Positions 25,214 through 36,621 of a DNA stretch of 64,000 nt are shown here, piece by piece. A program made the translations under genes and the position numbers. This DNA comes from an uncultured Oscillospiraceae bacterium (GTDB lineage: Bacteria; Bacillota; Clostridia; Oscillospirales; Oscillospiraceae). The notes under the pieces are model-generated. The model was not told where the DNA came from, made no database searches, and saw only the letters and a program-made list of their open reading frames with translations. The DNA lies in NCBI GenBank assembly GCA_947625815.1, contig CANQPU010000008.1:34075-98074 (forward strand). The letters run 5' to 3'. Every line of letters begins with the position of its first letter. Position 1 is the stretch's first letter.

Positions 25214-27541
25214 TCAGTTGGCCACGATGATCCGGATCTTGCCGCCGGTCTCGGGGCTGCGGTCATACCAGACGGAGAAGGAGTTGGAGGACATCAGGCA
25301 CTCCGTAAGGCTGCTGAACCATTTGCCGGTGGCGGCGTTGTAGCATTTCACATCTGGCGCGATGGCCAGCTCCACGTCGCCCCGGACAAAGCGGAGGGCG
25401 GAGGCGTTGAAGCAGGCCTGGGAGACGGAGGCGATCTCGGTCATGGAGGCGATGGCCGCGCAGCCCTTATAGGAGCCCACGGAATCCTTGGAGACGGCCA
25501 CGCCGCCGAAGCTCCCGTTGGGCATGACGGCGGAGCCAACCACCTCGACCCGGTCGTTCTCCCCCTCGCCGTAGAGGACGGTGATCACGTTGTTGCTGAC
25601 GGCGCCGCCCCCGAAGGAGTCGGTCTGCCGGATCTCGTTGCGGATCAGGCCGTAGACGTACCGGTCGCCGGTGACGTCGTCGAGGATCAGGATATCGACC
25701 TTCCCCCCGTTGTTCCGGTGGGTGTAGGCGACCTTCCCGGCGGGGACCGAGGCGGCGGTGATGTCGGCCAGGGAGATGGGGGTAAGGCCGCTGGTGCCCA
25801 CTCTTTCATAGATGAGCGCGCCGCTGGCAATGGCGGCCCCGCCCACGGTCCGGGCGGAGAGATCAAGCTCGCCGGAGCCGGCCCCGGTATCCCGGGTGAT
25901 GTAGAGAATCTCCTCGTCTCCGCCCGCGCGCCGCTCAAGGCCTGTGTTGAAAAACACGGGCCAGCTCTCAAAGAGCTCGGGCTTATAGCTGGAGGTGAGG
26001 GTGCCGCTGACGGAGGTGAGGCCGTCGGGGGCGTTGATCAGGTCGATGGTGACCTTCTGGCCCTCGGCGCCGGGGTGAATGAAGCCCATGGCGGTGGCGC
26101 GCACCGTGTTCATGGGCAGCAGCGCCGCCACCCGGCCGTCGGGGGTAAAGAGGGCGGTGACGAGGGCGCCGAGCTTCACGTCCTCCAGCCCCGCCTGGGC
26201 GCTCTCCAAAAGCTCGAACTCATGGCCCATCAGAGTGACCTTAGTGGGGGCCAGGACGTTGGGCCAGGCGTCGGAGTAAACGCAGGTCATGCGGAAATCC
26301 GAGACATACAGGGTGTCGGAGCCGGCGGAATACATGCCCACGTCGTAGGACCTCAGGTCCGCGAGCGACGCCAGGGAGCCGTTCCTCAAAACGGTGCAGG
26401 TCCGGGAGCCGCCGGTGATGTCGTCAAAGGCGGAGGCGCCGGAGATCTCAGCGATCATGGGCTTGCCGGCCTCGGCGGCCGTCCTGCCGGTCACGTAGAC
26501 AAAGTCCACCGCACCGGAGACGGTGTAGTAGACCGTGACGACCAGGCCGGCCCGGATGCCCGGATACACCTGGCCGTAGACGGCCTCCTCGCCGTCCCGG
26601 ACGACCTTGGCGTCGGAGGGGATGGCCAGCTTCGTGCCGTCGGTGCCGGTGATGGAGGTGGGAGCGGCCAGCTCCACGGTGACGGTCCGGCTGGAGCCGC
26701 CGCGCTCGGGGATGAAGGTGAGGAAGCGCCCGCTGCTGTCCAGGACGGAGATGCCGCGCTTGCCCACCATGAAGGAGGCGGGCAGGTTGGCCGCGGGCTT
26801 GACGGGGCCGGAGCCGGAGGAGAGGGTCACGGCGGGGGAGCCGTCCCCGGCCCTCCCGCCCACGGAGACCAGGATGTCGTTCTCGTTGATCTTGCCCAGA
26901 CTGCCGGCGTAGATCTCCCCGGAGGCGGTGGGGGTGAGGAGAAGGTTCCGGAAGAGGAGCGCCGCCTGGGCGCGGGTGATGGGACCGCCGCCGGTGAAGG
27001 CGCCCAGGCCCGCGTTCAGGTCAAGCTTGGCGGCCAGGGCGCGGGCGTCCGCGGGCCAGATGGACTCGATCCGGCTGCCGTAGCCCAGCATCCGCAGGAG
27101 GATGGTCACGGCCTGATCGTAGGATATGGGGGCGTCGGGGAGAAAGAGGCCCTGGCCCATGCCCGAGATGAGCCGCGTCTTGTCCACCTCGGTCTGGGAG
27201 GCCAGGTTCACATAGCCCCGGGCCCAGTGGGAGGAGGCCACGTCGGTGAAGATGGTCCGCGCCTCATAGGAGGCGACGTCATCGCCCCTGCCCATGACCA
27301 GGACCGCCATTTTGCAGAATTCCGCCCGGGTCAGGCTGCCCTCGGGGCAATACAGGCTGCCGCTCACGCCGGAGATGACGCCCATGATGCGCAGGGTCTC
27401 CACGGCCTCGCCCACGGCGGGGTCGGAGACGTCCGAAAAGGTGGACACGTCCTCCGCCGCCGCGGCGGGGAGGGCCGCAAGGCCCGATAAAAGCGTCACG
27501 GCCAGAAGAGCCGCAAGGAGTTTTTTGCCGAAGTGTTTCAT
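25214..27541 (-). CDS. Secreted SLH-domain protein
   Basis: 775 residues. Signal peptide 1-29 (Lys-rich start, hydrophobic core, cleavage after PAAAA) followed by three S-layer homology repeats at about 34-82, 97-150 and 158-205, which anchor proteins to pyruvylated secondary wall polymer. The remaining 560 residues have no family I can name; they look beta-rich, with many Val/Thr/Gly stretches and repeated YTVSG/VYVTGR-like strands. It is the last gene of an operon with an MacA-MacB-like exporter, 16 bases after the permease, and has a strong AAAGGAG site. This suggests that it is either exported with, or works beside, that transporter. Confidence 0.85.
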   Translation of the reverse strand: MKHFGKKLLAALLAVTLLSGLAALPAAAAEDVSTFSDVSDPAVGEAVETLRIMGVISGVSGSLYCPEGSLTRAEFCKMAVLVMGRGDDVASYEARTIFTDVASSHWARGYVNLASQTEVDKTRLISGMGQGLFLPDAPISYDQAVTILLRMLGYGSRIESIWPADARALAAKLDLNAGLGAFTGGGPITRAQAALLFRNLLLTPTASGEIYAGSLGKINENDILVSVGGRAGDGSPAVTLSSGSGPVKPAANLPASFMVGKRGISVLDSSGRFLTFIPERGGSSRTVTVELAAPTSITGTDGTKLAIPSDAKVVRDGEEAVYGQVYPGIRAGLVVTVYYTVSGAVDFVYVTGRTAAEAGKPMIAEISGASAFDDITGGSRTCTVLRNGSLASLADLRSYDVGMYSAGSDTLYVSDFRMTCVYSDAWPNVLAPTKVTLMGHEFELLESAQAGLEDVKLGALVTALFTPDGRVAALLPMNTVRATAMGFIHPGAEGQKVTIDLINAPDGLTSVSGTLTSSYKPELFESWPVFFNTGLERRAGGDEEILYITRDTGAGSGELDLSARTVGGAAIASGALIYERVGTSGLTPISLADITAASVPAGKVAYTHRNNGGKVDILILDDVTGDRYVYGLIRNEIRQTDSFGGGAVSNNVITVLYGEGENDRVEVVGSAVMPNGSFGGVAVSKDSVGSYKGCAAIASMTEIASVSQACFNASALRFVRGDVELAIAPDVKCYNAATGKWFSSLTECLMSSNSFSVWYDRSPETGGKIRIIVAN

Positions 27542-27557
27542 AATCTGTCTCCTTTCA

Positions 27558-28858
<1,301 letters not shown>

Positions 28859-28862
<4 letters not shown>

Positions 28863-29590
28863 GAGCCCGCTCCCCCTTCCCGGGCGACCTCCGCCTGGAG
28901 GTCCCCGCCGTTTTTGGAATCCGCCACGATCTTCCCGTCGGAGATGCGCACGATGCGGTGGGCGGTGGCGGCGATGGAGTTGTCGTGGGTGATGAGGATG
29001 ATCGTGGTGCCCTCCTCCTCGTGGAGGGTGTGGAGGATCTCCAGCACGTGCCGGCCGGTCCTTGAATCCAAAGCGCCTGTGGGCTCGTCGGCCATGATGA
29101 TGGGGGGCCTGGCGGCGATGGCCCGGGCGATGGCCACGCGCTGCTGCTGCCCGCCGGACATCTCCGCGGGCCTGTGTTTGGCCCGGTCGGCCATTTTCAC
29201 CCGCTCCAGGGCGTCCATGACCAGGTCCTCCCGCTTCAGGATGCTTATGCCCTGATAAATCAGGGGCAGCTCCACGTTCTCGTAGGCGTTCAGGGCGGAG
29301 ATGAGGTTGTAGCCCTGGAAGATGAAGCCGATCTCCCGGTTGCGGATCCTGGCCAGCTCCCGGTCCGTCAGCTCCGTCACGTCCGTCCCGTCCAGCGAAT
29401 AGTCGCCGTAGGAGGGGATGTCGAGACAGCCCAGGATGTTCATGAGGGTGGATTTCCCGGAGCCGGAGGCGCCGATGATGGCCACGAACTCCCCCCGGTC
29501 GATCTGGAGGGAGACGCCGTCCAGCGCCCGGACCTCGCTCTCAAGGCCCTCGTTGTAGATCTTGTAGATGTTTTTGATATCAATGAGCAT
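28859..29590 (-). CDS. MacB/LolD-type ABC transporter ATPase
   Basis: 243 residues. Walker [11 protein letters not shown]-loop FIFQGYNL, signature MSGGQQQR, Walker [13 protein letters not shown] and H-loop ITHD are all intact. The family energises MacB-like permeases. It lies between adaptor and permease genes, 10 bases after the adaptor stop and overlapping the permease start. The product is expected on the cytoplasmic face of the membrane. The C-terminal tail after the H-loop is short and acidic. Confidence 0.95.
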
Positions 29591-29600
29591 GGCGTGGTCC

Positions 29601-31364
29601 TCAATAGGAGTAGGCGCCCGTCATCATGTAGGCGTTGAAGATCTCCGCCCCGGGCTCGAGCCCGGAGGTGATCTCCAGGTTGTACCGGTCGGAGAGGCCG
29701 GTCTCCACGGGCACGGGCCAGTAGCCCTCCTCCGCGGAGGGATAGGGGGGATACTCGCCGTAATACTCGGGCATTTCGAACTCCACCGCGTTCTCCGGCT
29801 TCTCGTCGGCCTTGATGAACACCACCTTGTGGGGGTTGCCGTCGGGGTCCACGATGTTTTTGACGCACTGGATGGGCACGGTGACGCAGTCCACGGACTG
29901 GCTGGTGACGAAGGAGTAGTTGAGCCCCATGCCCTGCTGCAGGAGCCCCATCATGTTCTCCACCGACAGCGTCACGGGATAGGTGGACATGCCGGAGCCC
30001 ATCTGGGCGCCCTCGATGTCGATCTTGGTGACCACGCCGATATAGCTGTTGCCGTTCCAGTCGGTGAGCTCTATTTCCATGCCCGGGCTTATGTAGGAGA
30101 TGTTCCGGTCGTCCACGGTGATCTGAACGGTCATGACGGAGGTGTCGGAGATGGTGATGACGGTGGTGCCGGCCTCCACCTCCTGATCGGGGACGATGGA
30201 GCAGGAGGTGACCGTGCCGGCAATGGGGGCCGTCACCTCGGTGTTCTGCTCGGCCGCCTGGGCGTTGACAAGGACCTCCTCAAGCTTGGCAAGCTGGGCG
30301 GCGCTGTCCTCCACCTGCTTTTCGGCCGCCTCCACATCGGACTCCAGGGCGGCAAGCCGCTCCTCGTAGACGTCCCTGTCCTGGGTGAGGAGAATGTCCC
30401 CGGCCTCCACGTCCATGTAGTTGCGCAGATCCCCCACGGACAGCACGGTGCCGCCCAGGACTGCCGTCAGCTCCCGGGTCCCGTAATACGCCAGCTGCCC
30501 GCCGCTGTACGGGGTGACCTCCTCGCCGTTGACCAGGGCGGTGGCGGACGCCGCCATGCCCTCCGTGAGGGTCCCGGGGTTGTCCAGGACGATGTCCGCC
30601 TCAAAGCAGACGCCTCCCTCGGGTGTCTTGTATTTCACCTTGTAGATCGCCTCCACCGTGCCGTCGGTGACCAGCATGAGGCCGGGCACGGAGACGTCAA
30701 CGTGCTGGCCCACGGAGATGTCCTTCTCGTAGGCGTAGCTGAAATAGAGGACAAGGCGCATCTGCCGGTCGTTCACCAGCGTGGCGATCTTGGCGCCCGC
30801 CTCCAGCATCTGGCCGGGGACCAGCTCCACCACGCCCGTGAGGTTCCCCGAGAAGGGCGCCCGGACGGCCAGCTTGTCCTCGTTCCCGCGGTGCTCCTCC
30901 AGGGCCTTCCGGGCCATTTCCAGGCTCTTTTCGGCGGCGTCCAGGGTCTTCCGGGCGTTGTTCACGTCCTCCTGGGCCTTCTGGACCTGAGCCGCCGCGT
31001 CGGGACTGTAAATGGAGAAGAGGGGCATGCCCTCATAGATCACGTCCCCGGCGTTGACGTAGACCTCCTGTATGACGCCCTTGAGCGCCACGCTCACGGC
31101 CGCGTTGGCGCCGGCGCGGGAGGAGCCGTAGCCCTGGACGGCGCTTGTGATGGTGTTGACCGACGCCGTGGCGGTGACGATGGTCCCCTCGGCCTTCGTC
31201 TCCCGGAACACAAAATACCACACGGCAAAGCCGGCGGCGGCCAGCACCGCCAGAACGATCAATAGCGTTATGATCCGCTTGACGACGCGGCTCTTTTTCT
31301 TCTTCTTCCGGGCCGCCGCCGGAGCCCCGGAGGGAGCGGTGACGACTGCTTCTTCAGTTGCCAT
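29601..31364 (-). CDS. HlyD/MacA-like membrane fusion protein
   Basis: 587 residues: Lys-rich cytoplasmic start, membrane anchor (about 38-60), biotinyl-lipoyl-like half (VKVKYKTPEGG region), a coiled-coil hairpin at about 120-165 and again 330-375 (Ala/Glu/Lys-rich), and beta-barrel domains. It is longer than a typical MacA (about 370-400 aa) because an extra lipoyl/coil unit seems present. In Firmicutes such adaptors assist MacB-like exporters in the thick wall. Start chosen at the ATG 7 bases after AAGGAG; the in-frame GTG upstream contains the ribosome site itself. First gene of the operon. Confidence 0.9.
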   Translation of the reverse strand: MATEEAVVTAPSGAPAAARKKKKKSRVVKRIITLLIVLAVLAAAGFAVWYFVFRETKAEGTIVTATASVNTITSAVQGYGSSRAGANAAVSVALKGVIQEVYVNAGDVIYEGMPLFSIYSPDAAAQVQKAQEDVNNARKTLDAAEKSLEMARKALEEHRGNEDKLAVRAPFSGNLTGVVELVPGQMLEAGAKIATLVNDRQMRLVLYFSYAYEKDISVGQHVDVSVPGLMLVTDGTVEAIYKVKYKTPEGGVCFEADIVLDNPGTLTEGMAASATALVNGEEVTPYSGGQLAYYGTRELTAVLGGTVLSVGDLRNYMDVEAGDILLTQDRDVYEERLAALESDVEAAEKQVEDSAAQLAKLEEVLVNAQAAEQNTEVTAPIAGTVTSCSIVPDQEVEAGTTVITISDTSVMTVQITVDDRNISYISPGMEIELTDWNGNSYIGVVTKIDIEGAQMGSGMSTYPVTLSVENMMGLLQQGMGLNYSFVTSQSVDCVTVPIQCVKNIVDPDGNPHKVVFIKADEKPENAVEFEMPEYYGEYPPYPSAEEGYWPVPVETGLSDRYNLEITSGLEPGAEIFNAYMMTGAYSY

Positions 31365-31411
31365 TGCGTTTCTCCTTCCCACCCGCGCACGTTGTCCCGC
31401 GGGTATTATAG

Positions 31412-31440
31412 AGTATAATCCAGTTGACTGGAAAATTCAA
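31412..31440 (-). promoter_or_regulatory. Promoter of the exporter-SLH operon with spacer palindrome
   Basis: TTGAAT (31440-31435), 17-base spacer, TATACT (31417-31412). The spacer contains a perfect 14-bp inverted repeat, TCCAGT-TG-ACTGGA (31419-31432), a likely operator. Confidence 0.75.
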
Positions 31441-31497
31441 GGCCAGTTTACATAATGTTAAAAATTTTAAACATTTGATGCCGTTTTGTTACAATAT

Positions 31498-31531
31498 CAA
31501 AAGCCCCGCCCGACGGTCTGTCGGACGGGGC
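31498..31531 (-). terminator. Terminator of the XpaC-family gene
   Basis: GCCCCG...CGGGGC hairpin (31503-31531) followed on the minus strand by TTTTGATATTG. Confidence 0.7.
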
Positions 31532-31549
31532 GCGGAGGCGGTGTTCCGG

Positions 31550-32947
31550 TCACTCTTTTTTCGTCTGGAAGGCGCTGCCGTCGCTGGAGAGGCCGTCCCG
31601 GCGGAGCATGGTCTCCAGCACGTCGATATCGGAGGAGATGTCCATGGCCTCCGTCTCATAGAGCTTGTCGAGCTGCTTGCGGAAGCCGTCCACCAGGGTG
31701 TCCAGGATCCGCTCGATCTCGGCCTTGGCGTTGCGGATGTTCTCCCCCTGGGCGCCGGATCTCTCAAAATCGGCGTAGGAGTGGAGCAGCTTCAGGGTGG
31801 TGGGCAGGTAATAGCTCATGAAGGACTTGATTTGCGGCTCCTTTTCGGGCTTTTCCCGGACGGCCGCGAAGATGCGGCCCGTAAGAGCCTCCATTTCGTC
31901 GATCCGGCGGGAGACGTCCTCGTCGGGGATCTCGTCGTTGAGCTTGCGGATCTCCTTCAGGATGGCCTTGTAGCGGTCCTCGTTGTCCTCCTCGGGCCTG
32001 GTGACGGGCTCGGCCTTGGCCTTGGGGGCGGCCCCGGGGGTCAGGATGAGGGCGCCCTCGCCGTTGTCGATATAGGCCGAGCCGGGCAGGAAGCCCTTTT
32101 CCAGCATGACCTCCAGCTCCCGGCGGCACTTGCGGGGGGAGATGCCCGCCTTTCGGGAGAGCTCCTCGAAGGTCACATAATCCCGCCCCACGCAGGCGGC
32201 CTCATAGAATTTGAAGCGGTTCTCCCGCTTTTTGAGATACCAGCGGAAGCCCAGCGCGCCCACGCCGCCCAGGGCCGTGAGGACGCCGGAGACGATGCCG
32301 AGCGCCGAGTCGGTCCCCAAGCGGAGGATGCCGAAGCCGATGAGGAGGATGCCGACGATGAGCAGGATGGTGCGCAGCCTGTCGTCCGATTTGTCCGACT
32401 CCACGCTCCTGCGGGGGGAGCCGTCCTTTTCCTTTTTGCCCGCCGCGGCGGAGGCGGCCTTCTTTTTGGCGTCGGACTCCGCGGCCCGGGAGACCATGTT
32501 GGACCCCTCCGCACCTCCGGAGGGGCGGCTTTTGGGGGCGGACCCGGCGGCGGGGCGGGCCCCGGAAACGGGGATCACTAAGGAGCGGTCCACATAGTTG
32601 ATGTAGGCGTCTGGCCCGAAGCGCCCCTCGGAGACCATGACCTGAAGATCCCGGAGGGCCGTGTCGTAGCTGACGCCCACGGCGGAGGCCAGGTACTCGA
32701 TGGACTCCACGTTCCGCCCCTCGGTCATGATGAGGTACTTCTCCGTGCGGGCGGCCTGCCTGGCGTCGGAGGAGATGTTCTTCCAGTCCTGGGAGGAGCC
32801 GGACTTCGCGTTCCGGAACACCACCCAGAAGACGGCCAGCGGCAGCAGCCACCACAGATAGGGGACGTTCGTGAGCACGATGAAGCCGATGAGCCAGCCC
32901 CACCACGGGAAATTCCCGTTTTTCCCGTTTTTCCTGCCTCCCGCCAT
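31550..32947 (-). CDS. XpaC-family membrane protein with two winged-helix-like segments
   Basis: 465 residues. Two N-terminal membrane segments (WWGWLIGFIVL, WWLLPLAVFWVVF), a winged-helix-like unit (about 70-125), a charged linker, two more membrane segments (about 205-245), a second similar unit (about 250-305), then a helical C-terminal domain with SYYLPTTLKLLHSYADFE, typical of the 5-bromo-4-chloroindolyl phosphate hydrolysis (XpaC) family. XpaC proteins are often found near TelA toxic-anion genes, which are not here. Start: ATG after GGAAGGGGG. Function unknown. Confidence 0.75.
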   Translation of the reverse strand: MAGGRKNGKNGNFPWWGWLIGFIVLTNVPYLWWLLPLAVFWVVFRNAKSGSSQDWKNISSDARQAARTEKYLIMTEGRNVESIEYLASAVGVSYDTALRDLQVMVSEGRFGPDAYINYVDRSLVIPVSGARPAAGSAPKSRPSGGAEGSNMVSRAAESDAKKKAASAAAGKKEKDGSPRRSVESDKSDDRLRTILLIVGILLIGFGILRLGTDSALGIVSGVLTALGGVGALGFRWYLKKRENRFKFYEAACVGRDYVTFEELSRKAGISPRKCRRELEVMLEKGFLPGSAYIDNGEGALILTPGAAPKAKAEPVTRPEEDNEDRYKAILKEIRKLNDEIPDEDVSRRIDEMEALTGRIFAAVREKPEKEPQIKSFMSYYLPTTLKLLHSYADFERSGAQGENIRNAKAEIERILDTLVDGFRKQLDKLYETEAMDISSDIDVLETMLRRDGLSSDGSAFQTKKE

Positions 32948-32996
32948 TCCGCGGCCCCCTTCCCGTATATCTGCGAATACAATATTGCAATCCGGC

Positions 32997-33410
32997 CTAT
33001 TTGTCAAGTATGAGATTTTCCACGCCGTTTTCGTCAAACTCGTCCAGGTACTCGTCCATCCGCTCGGTCAGCTCGTTGTAGTTGGCGTCGGTGATGGGGG
33101 CGAAGTCCATGTCCCGGCGGGCCAGCTCCTCGGCCAGGATATCGAAGAACACCTCGTCCTCATAGTCCATGATGGCCTCGTGGATGCCCCCCTCGGCGAA
33201 GGCCTCGGAGGGGACGATGACGCCGGAGTCCACGCCGTAGAGCTGCTCCATGCCCTTTTCCTGGAGGCACTGGGCAAAGACGAGGCTCTCCACCATGTCG
33301 TAATCCGGGATCCGGTCCTCGCCCCGCTGGGAGTTCAGGACCCAGTTGCCGATGTACACCAGATCCAGAAGCCGCCGGAATTGGGTGGTGGTCATGTCAA
33401 AGTGTATCAT
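32997..33410 (-). CDS. Conserved small acidic protein, unknown function
   Basis: 137 residues, strongly acidic, mostly helical by composition, no membrane segment or signal peptide. I do not recognise the family. Start chosen at the ATG 7 bases after GGAGGTG; the frame continues upstream but overlaps the promoter. It is 49 bases upstream of the XpaC-family gene on the same strand, so the two probably form an operon from the extended -10 at 33478-33486. Confidence 0.7.
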   Translation of the reverse strand: MIHFDMTTTQFRRLLDLVYIGNWVLNSQRGEDRIPDYDMVESLVFAQCLQEKGMEQLYGVDSGVIVPSEAFAEGGIHEAIMDYEDEVFFDILAEELARRDMDFAPITDANYNELTERMDEYLDEFDENGVENLILDK

Positions 33411-33477
33411 GAAAAGCACCTCCTTGAGTATGATGCCCAGGATGGCGGGGGCCTGATACGGACCGGCCGCCTGACTC

Positions 33478-33486
33478 ATTATATCA
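33478..33486 (-). promoter_or_regulatory. Extended -10 promoter of the minus-strand pair
   Basis: TGATATAAT on the minus strand, an extended -10 element, in the AT-rich gap divergent from murI; no good -35 at 17 bases. Confidence 0.6.
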
Positions 33487-33516
33487 AAAGTTGAAAAGAA
33501 ATTCTACAATTTATAC

Positions 33517-33545
33517 TTGTTTTATTCATCCCGATAGAATAAGAT
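33517..33545 (+). promoter_or_regulatory. Candidate promoter of murI operon
   Basis: TTGTTT (33517-33522), 17-base spacer, TAAGAT (33540-33545); both hexamers match 4 of 6 consensus bases. Confidence 0.45.
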
Positions 33546-33598
33546 ATAGGGAGAGCTCCAAAAACGTGTTTGCGCCTTCCGGCGCGGGAGGATCATAT

Positions 33599-34414
33599 AT
33601 GGATGCAAGACCCATCGGGGTGTTCGATTCGGGACTCGGCGGGCTCACGTGCGTCAAGCGCCTGATGGACGTGATGCCGGGGGAGGATATCATCTACCTG
33701 GGAGACACCGGGCGCGTCCCATACGGCGGGCGGAGCCGGGAGACCATCATCCGCTATGCCCGGCAGGACATCGCCTTTCTCAGGTCCTTTGACATAAAGG
33801 CCGTGGTGGCCGCCTGCGGGACGGTCAGCACCAACGGCCTGGAGGAGATCGCGGGGGACTACCCGATCCCCGTCTTCGGCGTGGCGGACGCGGCGGCCAG
33901 GGCCGCGGCGAAGGCCACAAAAAACGGCCGGATCGGCCTGATCGGCACCAGGGCCTCTATCCGGAGCAGTGCCTACGACGAAAAGATCCTGAAGCTCCTT
34001 CCGAGCGCCCGGATCTTCAAAAAGGCGTGCCCGCTCTTCGTGCCGCTGGTGGAGGAGGGGCGCGTGGGCGAGGACGACCGGGTCCTGCGCCTGGTGGCCG
34101 AGGGATATCTGACGCCGCTGCGGGACGCCGGGGTGGACACGCTGATTTTGGGCTGTACCCACTACCCCCTCATCGCCGGGACCGTGGCGGCCGTCATGGG
34201 CCCTGACGTGCGCCTCATCGACACCGGGGCCGAGACGGCGGAGATGCTCCGCCGGACGCTGGCGGGGTCGGACGCGCTGTCGGACCGGGCGCGCGGGCGC
34301 TGCTGCTATTATGTGACGGACAGTGCCGAGGATTTCGGCCGGGCGGCGTCGCTGTTCCTCGACTCCCACGTGGAGGGGGACGTGCGCCGGGTCACGCTGG
34401 AGGAGAAAATATGA
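33599..34414 (+). CDS. murI: Glutamate racemase
   Basis: Makes D-glutamate for peptidoglycan (271 aa, cofactor-independent). Substrate-binding GVFDSGLGGLT is at residues 7-17; catalytic cysteines are in AACGTVSTN (where most MurI have ACNTAS) and GCTHYPLI. PYGGRSRE is also conserved. Start: ATG 7 bases after GGGAGG; the frame extends upstream through the promoter. First of murI-DUF1934-argS, coupled by an ATGA overlap. Confidence 0.93.
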   Translation: MDARPIGVFDSGLGGLTCVKRLMDVMPGEDIIYLGDTGRVPYGGRSRETIIRYARQDIAFLRSFDIKAVVAACGTVSTNGLEEIAGDYPIPVFGVADAAARAAAKATKNGRIGLIGTRASIRSSAYDEKILKLLPSARIFKKACPLFVPLVEEGRVGEDDRVLRLVAEGYLTPLRDAGVDTLILGCTHYPLIAGTVAAVMGPDVRLIDTGAETAEMLRRTLAGSDALSDRARGRCCYYVTDSAEDFGRAASLFLDSHVEGDVRRVTLEEKI

Positions 34415-34860
34415 AGGACGTCCACGGAAATTTTGATCCCGCGCTCACCAGGAACGTGCTCATCTCCATCAAGGGGCTGATGGGCACCGACGAGGACGGG
34501 GAGGACATCGAGCTCGTCACCGGCGGCCGGTACGGGTTTGAGGAGAAGAGAGCCGCCTTTGAGTATATGGAGAGCGAGCTCACCGGCATGAAGGGCACCA
34601 AGACCCGGGTCAGCGTGGAGCCGGACGAGGTGCTGATCACCCGGAGCGGCACCGTCAATATGCAGATGATCTTCGCCGAGGGGCGCAAGCACTATTTCAA
34701 TTACGACACGCCCTACGGGTCCATGACCATGGGCCTTGCCACCCAGAGCATCAAAAACGAGCTGGGCCGCGACGGTGGGAGGCTGGAGGTCAACTACCTC
34801 ATGGACCTGGACAGCGCCATGACCACCAGAAACAAGGTGGAGATCGAGATCAAAGCCTGA
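34411..34860 (+). CDS. DUF1934 (YwiB-like) calycin-fold protein
   Basis: 149 residues, all beta, matching the DUF1934/YwiB family: SGTVNMQMIFAEG, TPYGSMTMGLAT and NYLMDLDS are the recognisable segments. In Bacillus the homologue ywiB lies directly before argS, exactly as here. The fold is calycin-like (lipocalin-related), but the ligand is unknown. The ATG overlaps the murI stop. Confidence 0.88.
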   Translation: MKDVHGNFDPALTRNVLISIKGLMGTDEDGEDIELVTGGRYGFEEKRAAFEYMESELTGMKGTKTRVSVEPDEVLITRSGTVNMQMIFAEGRKHYFNYDTPYGSMTMGLATQSIKNELGRDGGRLEVNYLMDLDSAMTTRNKVEIEIKA

Positions 34861-34875
34861 GCAAGGAGCGTACAA

Positions 34876-36621
34876 ATGAACTATATAGACGAAGCGAAAA
34901 AAGAGATAGAGGCCCTGCTGGACAGGGCGTACAGGAGCGCGGTCCAAAAGGGGACCCTCCCCGGGGGCGCGGCCCTCGGCGGGACCGTGGAGATCCCCAA
35001 GGACGTGGTGTTCGGGGATTACGCCTCCTCCGCGGCCATGGCCGCCGCCCGGGCCATGCGCATGGCGCCCCGGAAGATCGCGGACGCCCTCATCTCCGAG
35101 ACGGACCTCTCGGGCAGCTTTTTTGAGAGCGTCAGCGTGGCCGGCGCTGGGTTCATCAACTTCCGCTTGGGCCCCAAGTGGTACGGCGACGTCATCGGCT
35201 GCGTGGAGGCGGAGGGGAGGGACTACGGCTCCTCCGATATCGGGCGCGGAGAGCGCGTCATGGTGGAATTCGTCTCCGCCAACCCCACGGGCCCCATGCA
35301 CATGGGCAACGCCCGGGGCGGCGTTTTGGGGGACACCCTGGCCAACGTGCTGAAGGCCGCCGGGTATGACGTCTGGAAGGAATTTTACGTCAACGACGCG
35401 GGCAATCAGGTCCACAAGTTCGCCGTCAGCATCTTCGCCCGGGCCATGCAGGCCAGATTCGGAGAGGACAGCTTCGCTTTTCCCGAGGACGGCTACCACG
35501 GCGAGGACATCAAGGAGCTGGCCCGCGGCTTTTTGGCGGAGCACCCCGGCTTCCCCGACGGCCGGAGCGAGGAGGAGTGGCAGGACGACATGGCCCGCTT
35601 CGGGCTGGACCGGAACATCCCCCGGATGAAGTCGGACCTGCTCAAATACGGCATCGAATACGACGAGTGGTTTTTGGAATCGAGCCTCCACCGGTCCGGG
35701 TACGTGGCCGCGACGGTGGAGCTCCTGACCGAAAACGGCTGGACCTATGAAAAGGAGGGGGCCCTGTGGCTCAGGACCGCAGACCTGCTCCGGAAGAAGT
35801 ACATCGCCGAGGGCAAGACCCCCGAGGAGGCCGGGAAGCTGGATCTGAAGGACGACGTCCTCCGCCGCGCCAACGGCTTTTATACCTACTTCGCCGCGGA
35901 CATCGCCTACCACCGCAACAAGCTGGAGGAGCGGGGCTTTGACCGGGTCATCAACGTCTGGGGCGCGGATCACCACGGCCACGTGGCCCGCCTGCAGGCC
36001 GCCGTGGACGGCCTGGGGCTGGACGGCTCCGGCCGCATCGTGATCGTTCTTATGCAGCTGGTAAATCTTTTACAGGACGGCCAGCCCGTGCGCATGTCCA
36101 AGCGGACCGGAAAGGCCATCGCCCTGGGCGATCTGCTTGATGAGATCAGCGTGGACGCCGCCCGGTACTATTTCAACAACCGTGCCTCCACGAGCCCGCT
36201 GGATTTTGACCTTGACCTGGCCGTCCGGCAGGACAGCGAGAACCCGGTCTACTATGTCCAGTATGCCCACGCCCGCATCTGCACGCTCCTGTCCATGCTG
36301 GCCTCCGAGGGCCATGAGGTGAAGCCCGCGAAGGAGCTGCGGTTCGAGCTTCTGACCGATGAGACGGAGAGGGCCCTGGTGAAGCAGCTGGCCGCCTGGC
36401 CGGAGGAGATCAAGCTGGCCGCCCGGGACTACGACCCCAGCCGCGTCAACCGGTATCTGGGCGAGCTGGCCGCCCGCTTCCACCGCTTCTACAACGCCTG
36501 CCGCATCAGGGGCGCGGAGCCCGAGCTGCTGGACGCCCGGCTGAAGCTGGCCGACACCGTCCGGGCCGTTCTGGAAAACGGTCTGGCCCTTCTCGGCGTC
36601 ACCGCGCCGGAGAAGATGTGA
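34876..36621 (+). CDS. argS: Arginine-tRNA ligase
   Basis: Class I synthetase of 581 residues. The HIGH motif reads PTGPMHMGN, the KMSKS region reads VRMSKRTGK, and the C-terminal DALR anticodon-binding domain starts near residue 460. The N-terminal Add-1 domain is present (about 1-110). Start ATG 7 bases after GCAAGGAG. Last gene of murI-DUF1934-argS; a GC-rich hairpin at 36707-36731 probably ends the transcript. Confidence 0.97.
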   Translation: MNYIDEAKKEIEALLDRAYRSAVQKGTLPGGAALGGTVEIPKDVVFGDYASSAAMAAARAMRMAPRKIADALISETDLSGSFFESVSVAGAGFINFRLGPKWYGDVIGCVEAEGRDYGSSDIGRGERVMVEFVSANPTGPMHMGNARGGVLGDTLANVLKAAGYDVWKEFYVNDAGNQVHKFAVSIFARAMQARFGEDSFAFPEDGYHGEDIKELARGFLAEHPGFPDGRSEEEWQDDMARFGLDRNIPRMKSDLLKYGIEYDEWFLESSLHRSGYVAATVELLTENGWTYEKEGALWLRTADLLRKKYIAEGKTPEEAGKLDLKDDVLRRANGFYTYFAADIAYHRNKLEERGFDRVINVWGADHHGHVARLQAAVDGLGLDGSGRIVIVLMQLVNLLQDGQPVRMSKRTGKAIALGDLLDEISVDAARYYFNNRASTSPLDFDLDLAVRQDSENPVYYVQYAHARICTLLSMLASEGHEVKPAKELRFELLTDETERALVKQLAAWPEEIKLAARDYDPSRVNRYLGELAARFHRFYNACRIRGAEPELLDARLKLADTVRAVLENGLALLGVTAPEKM

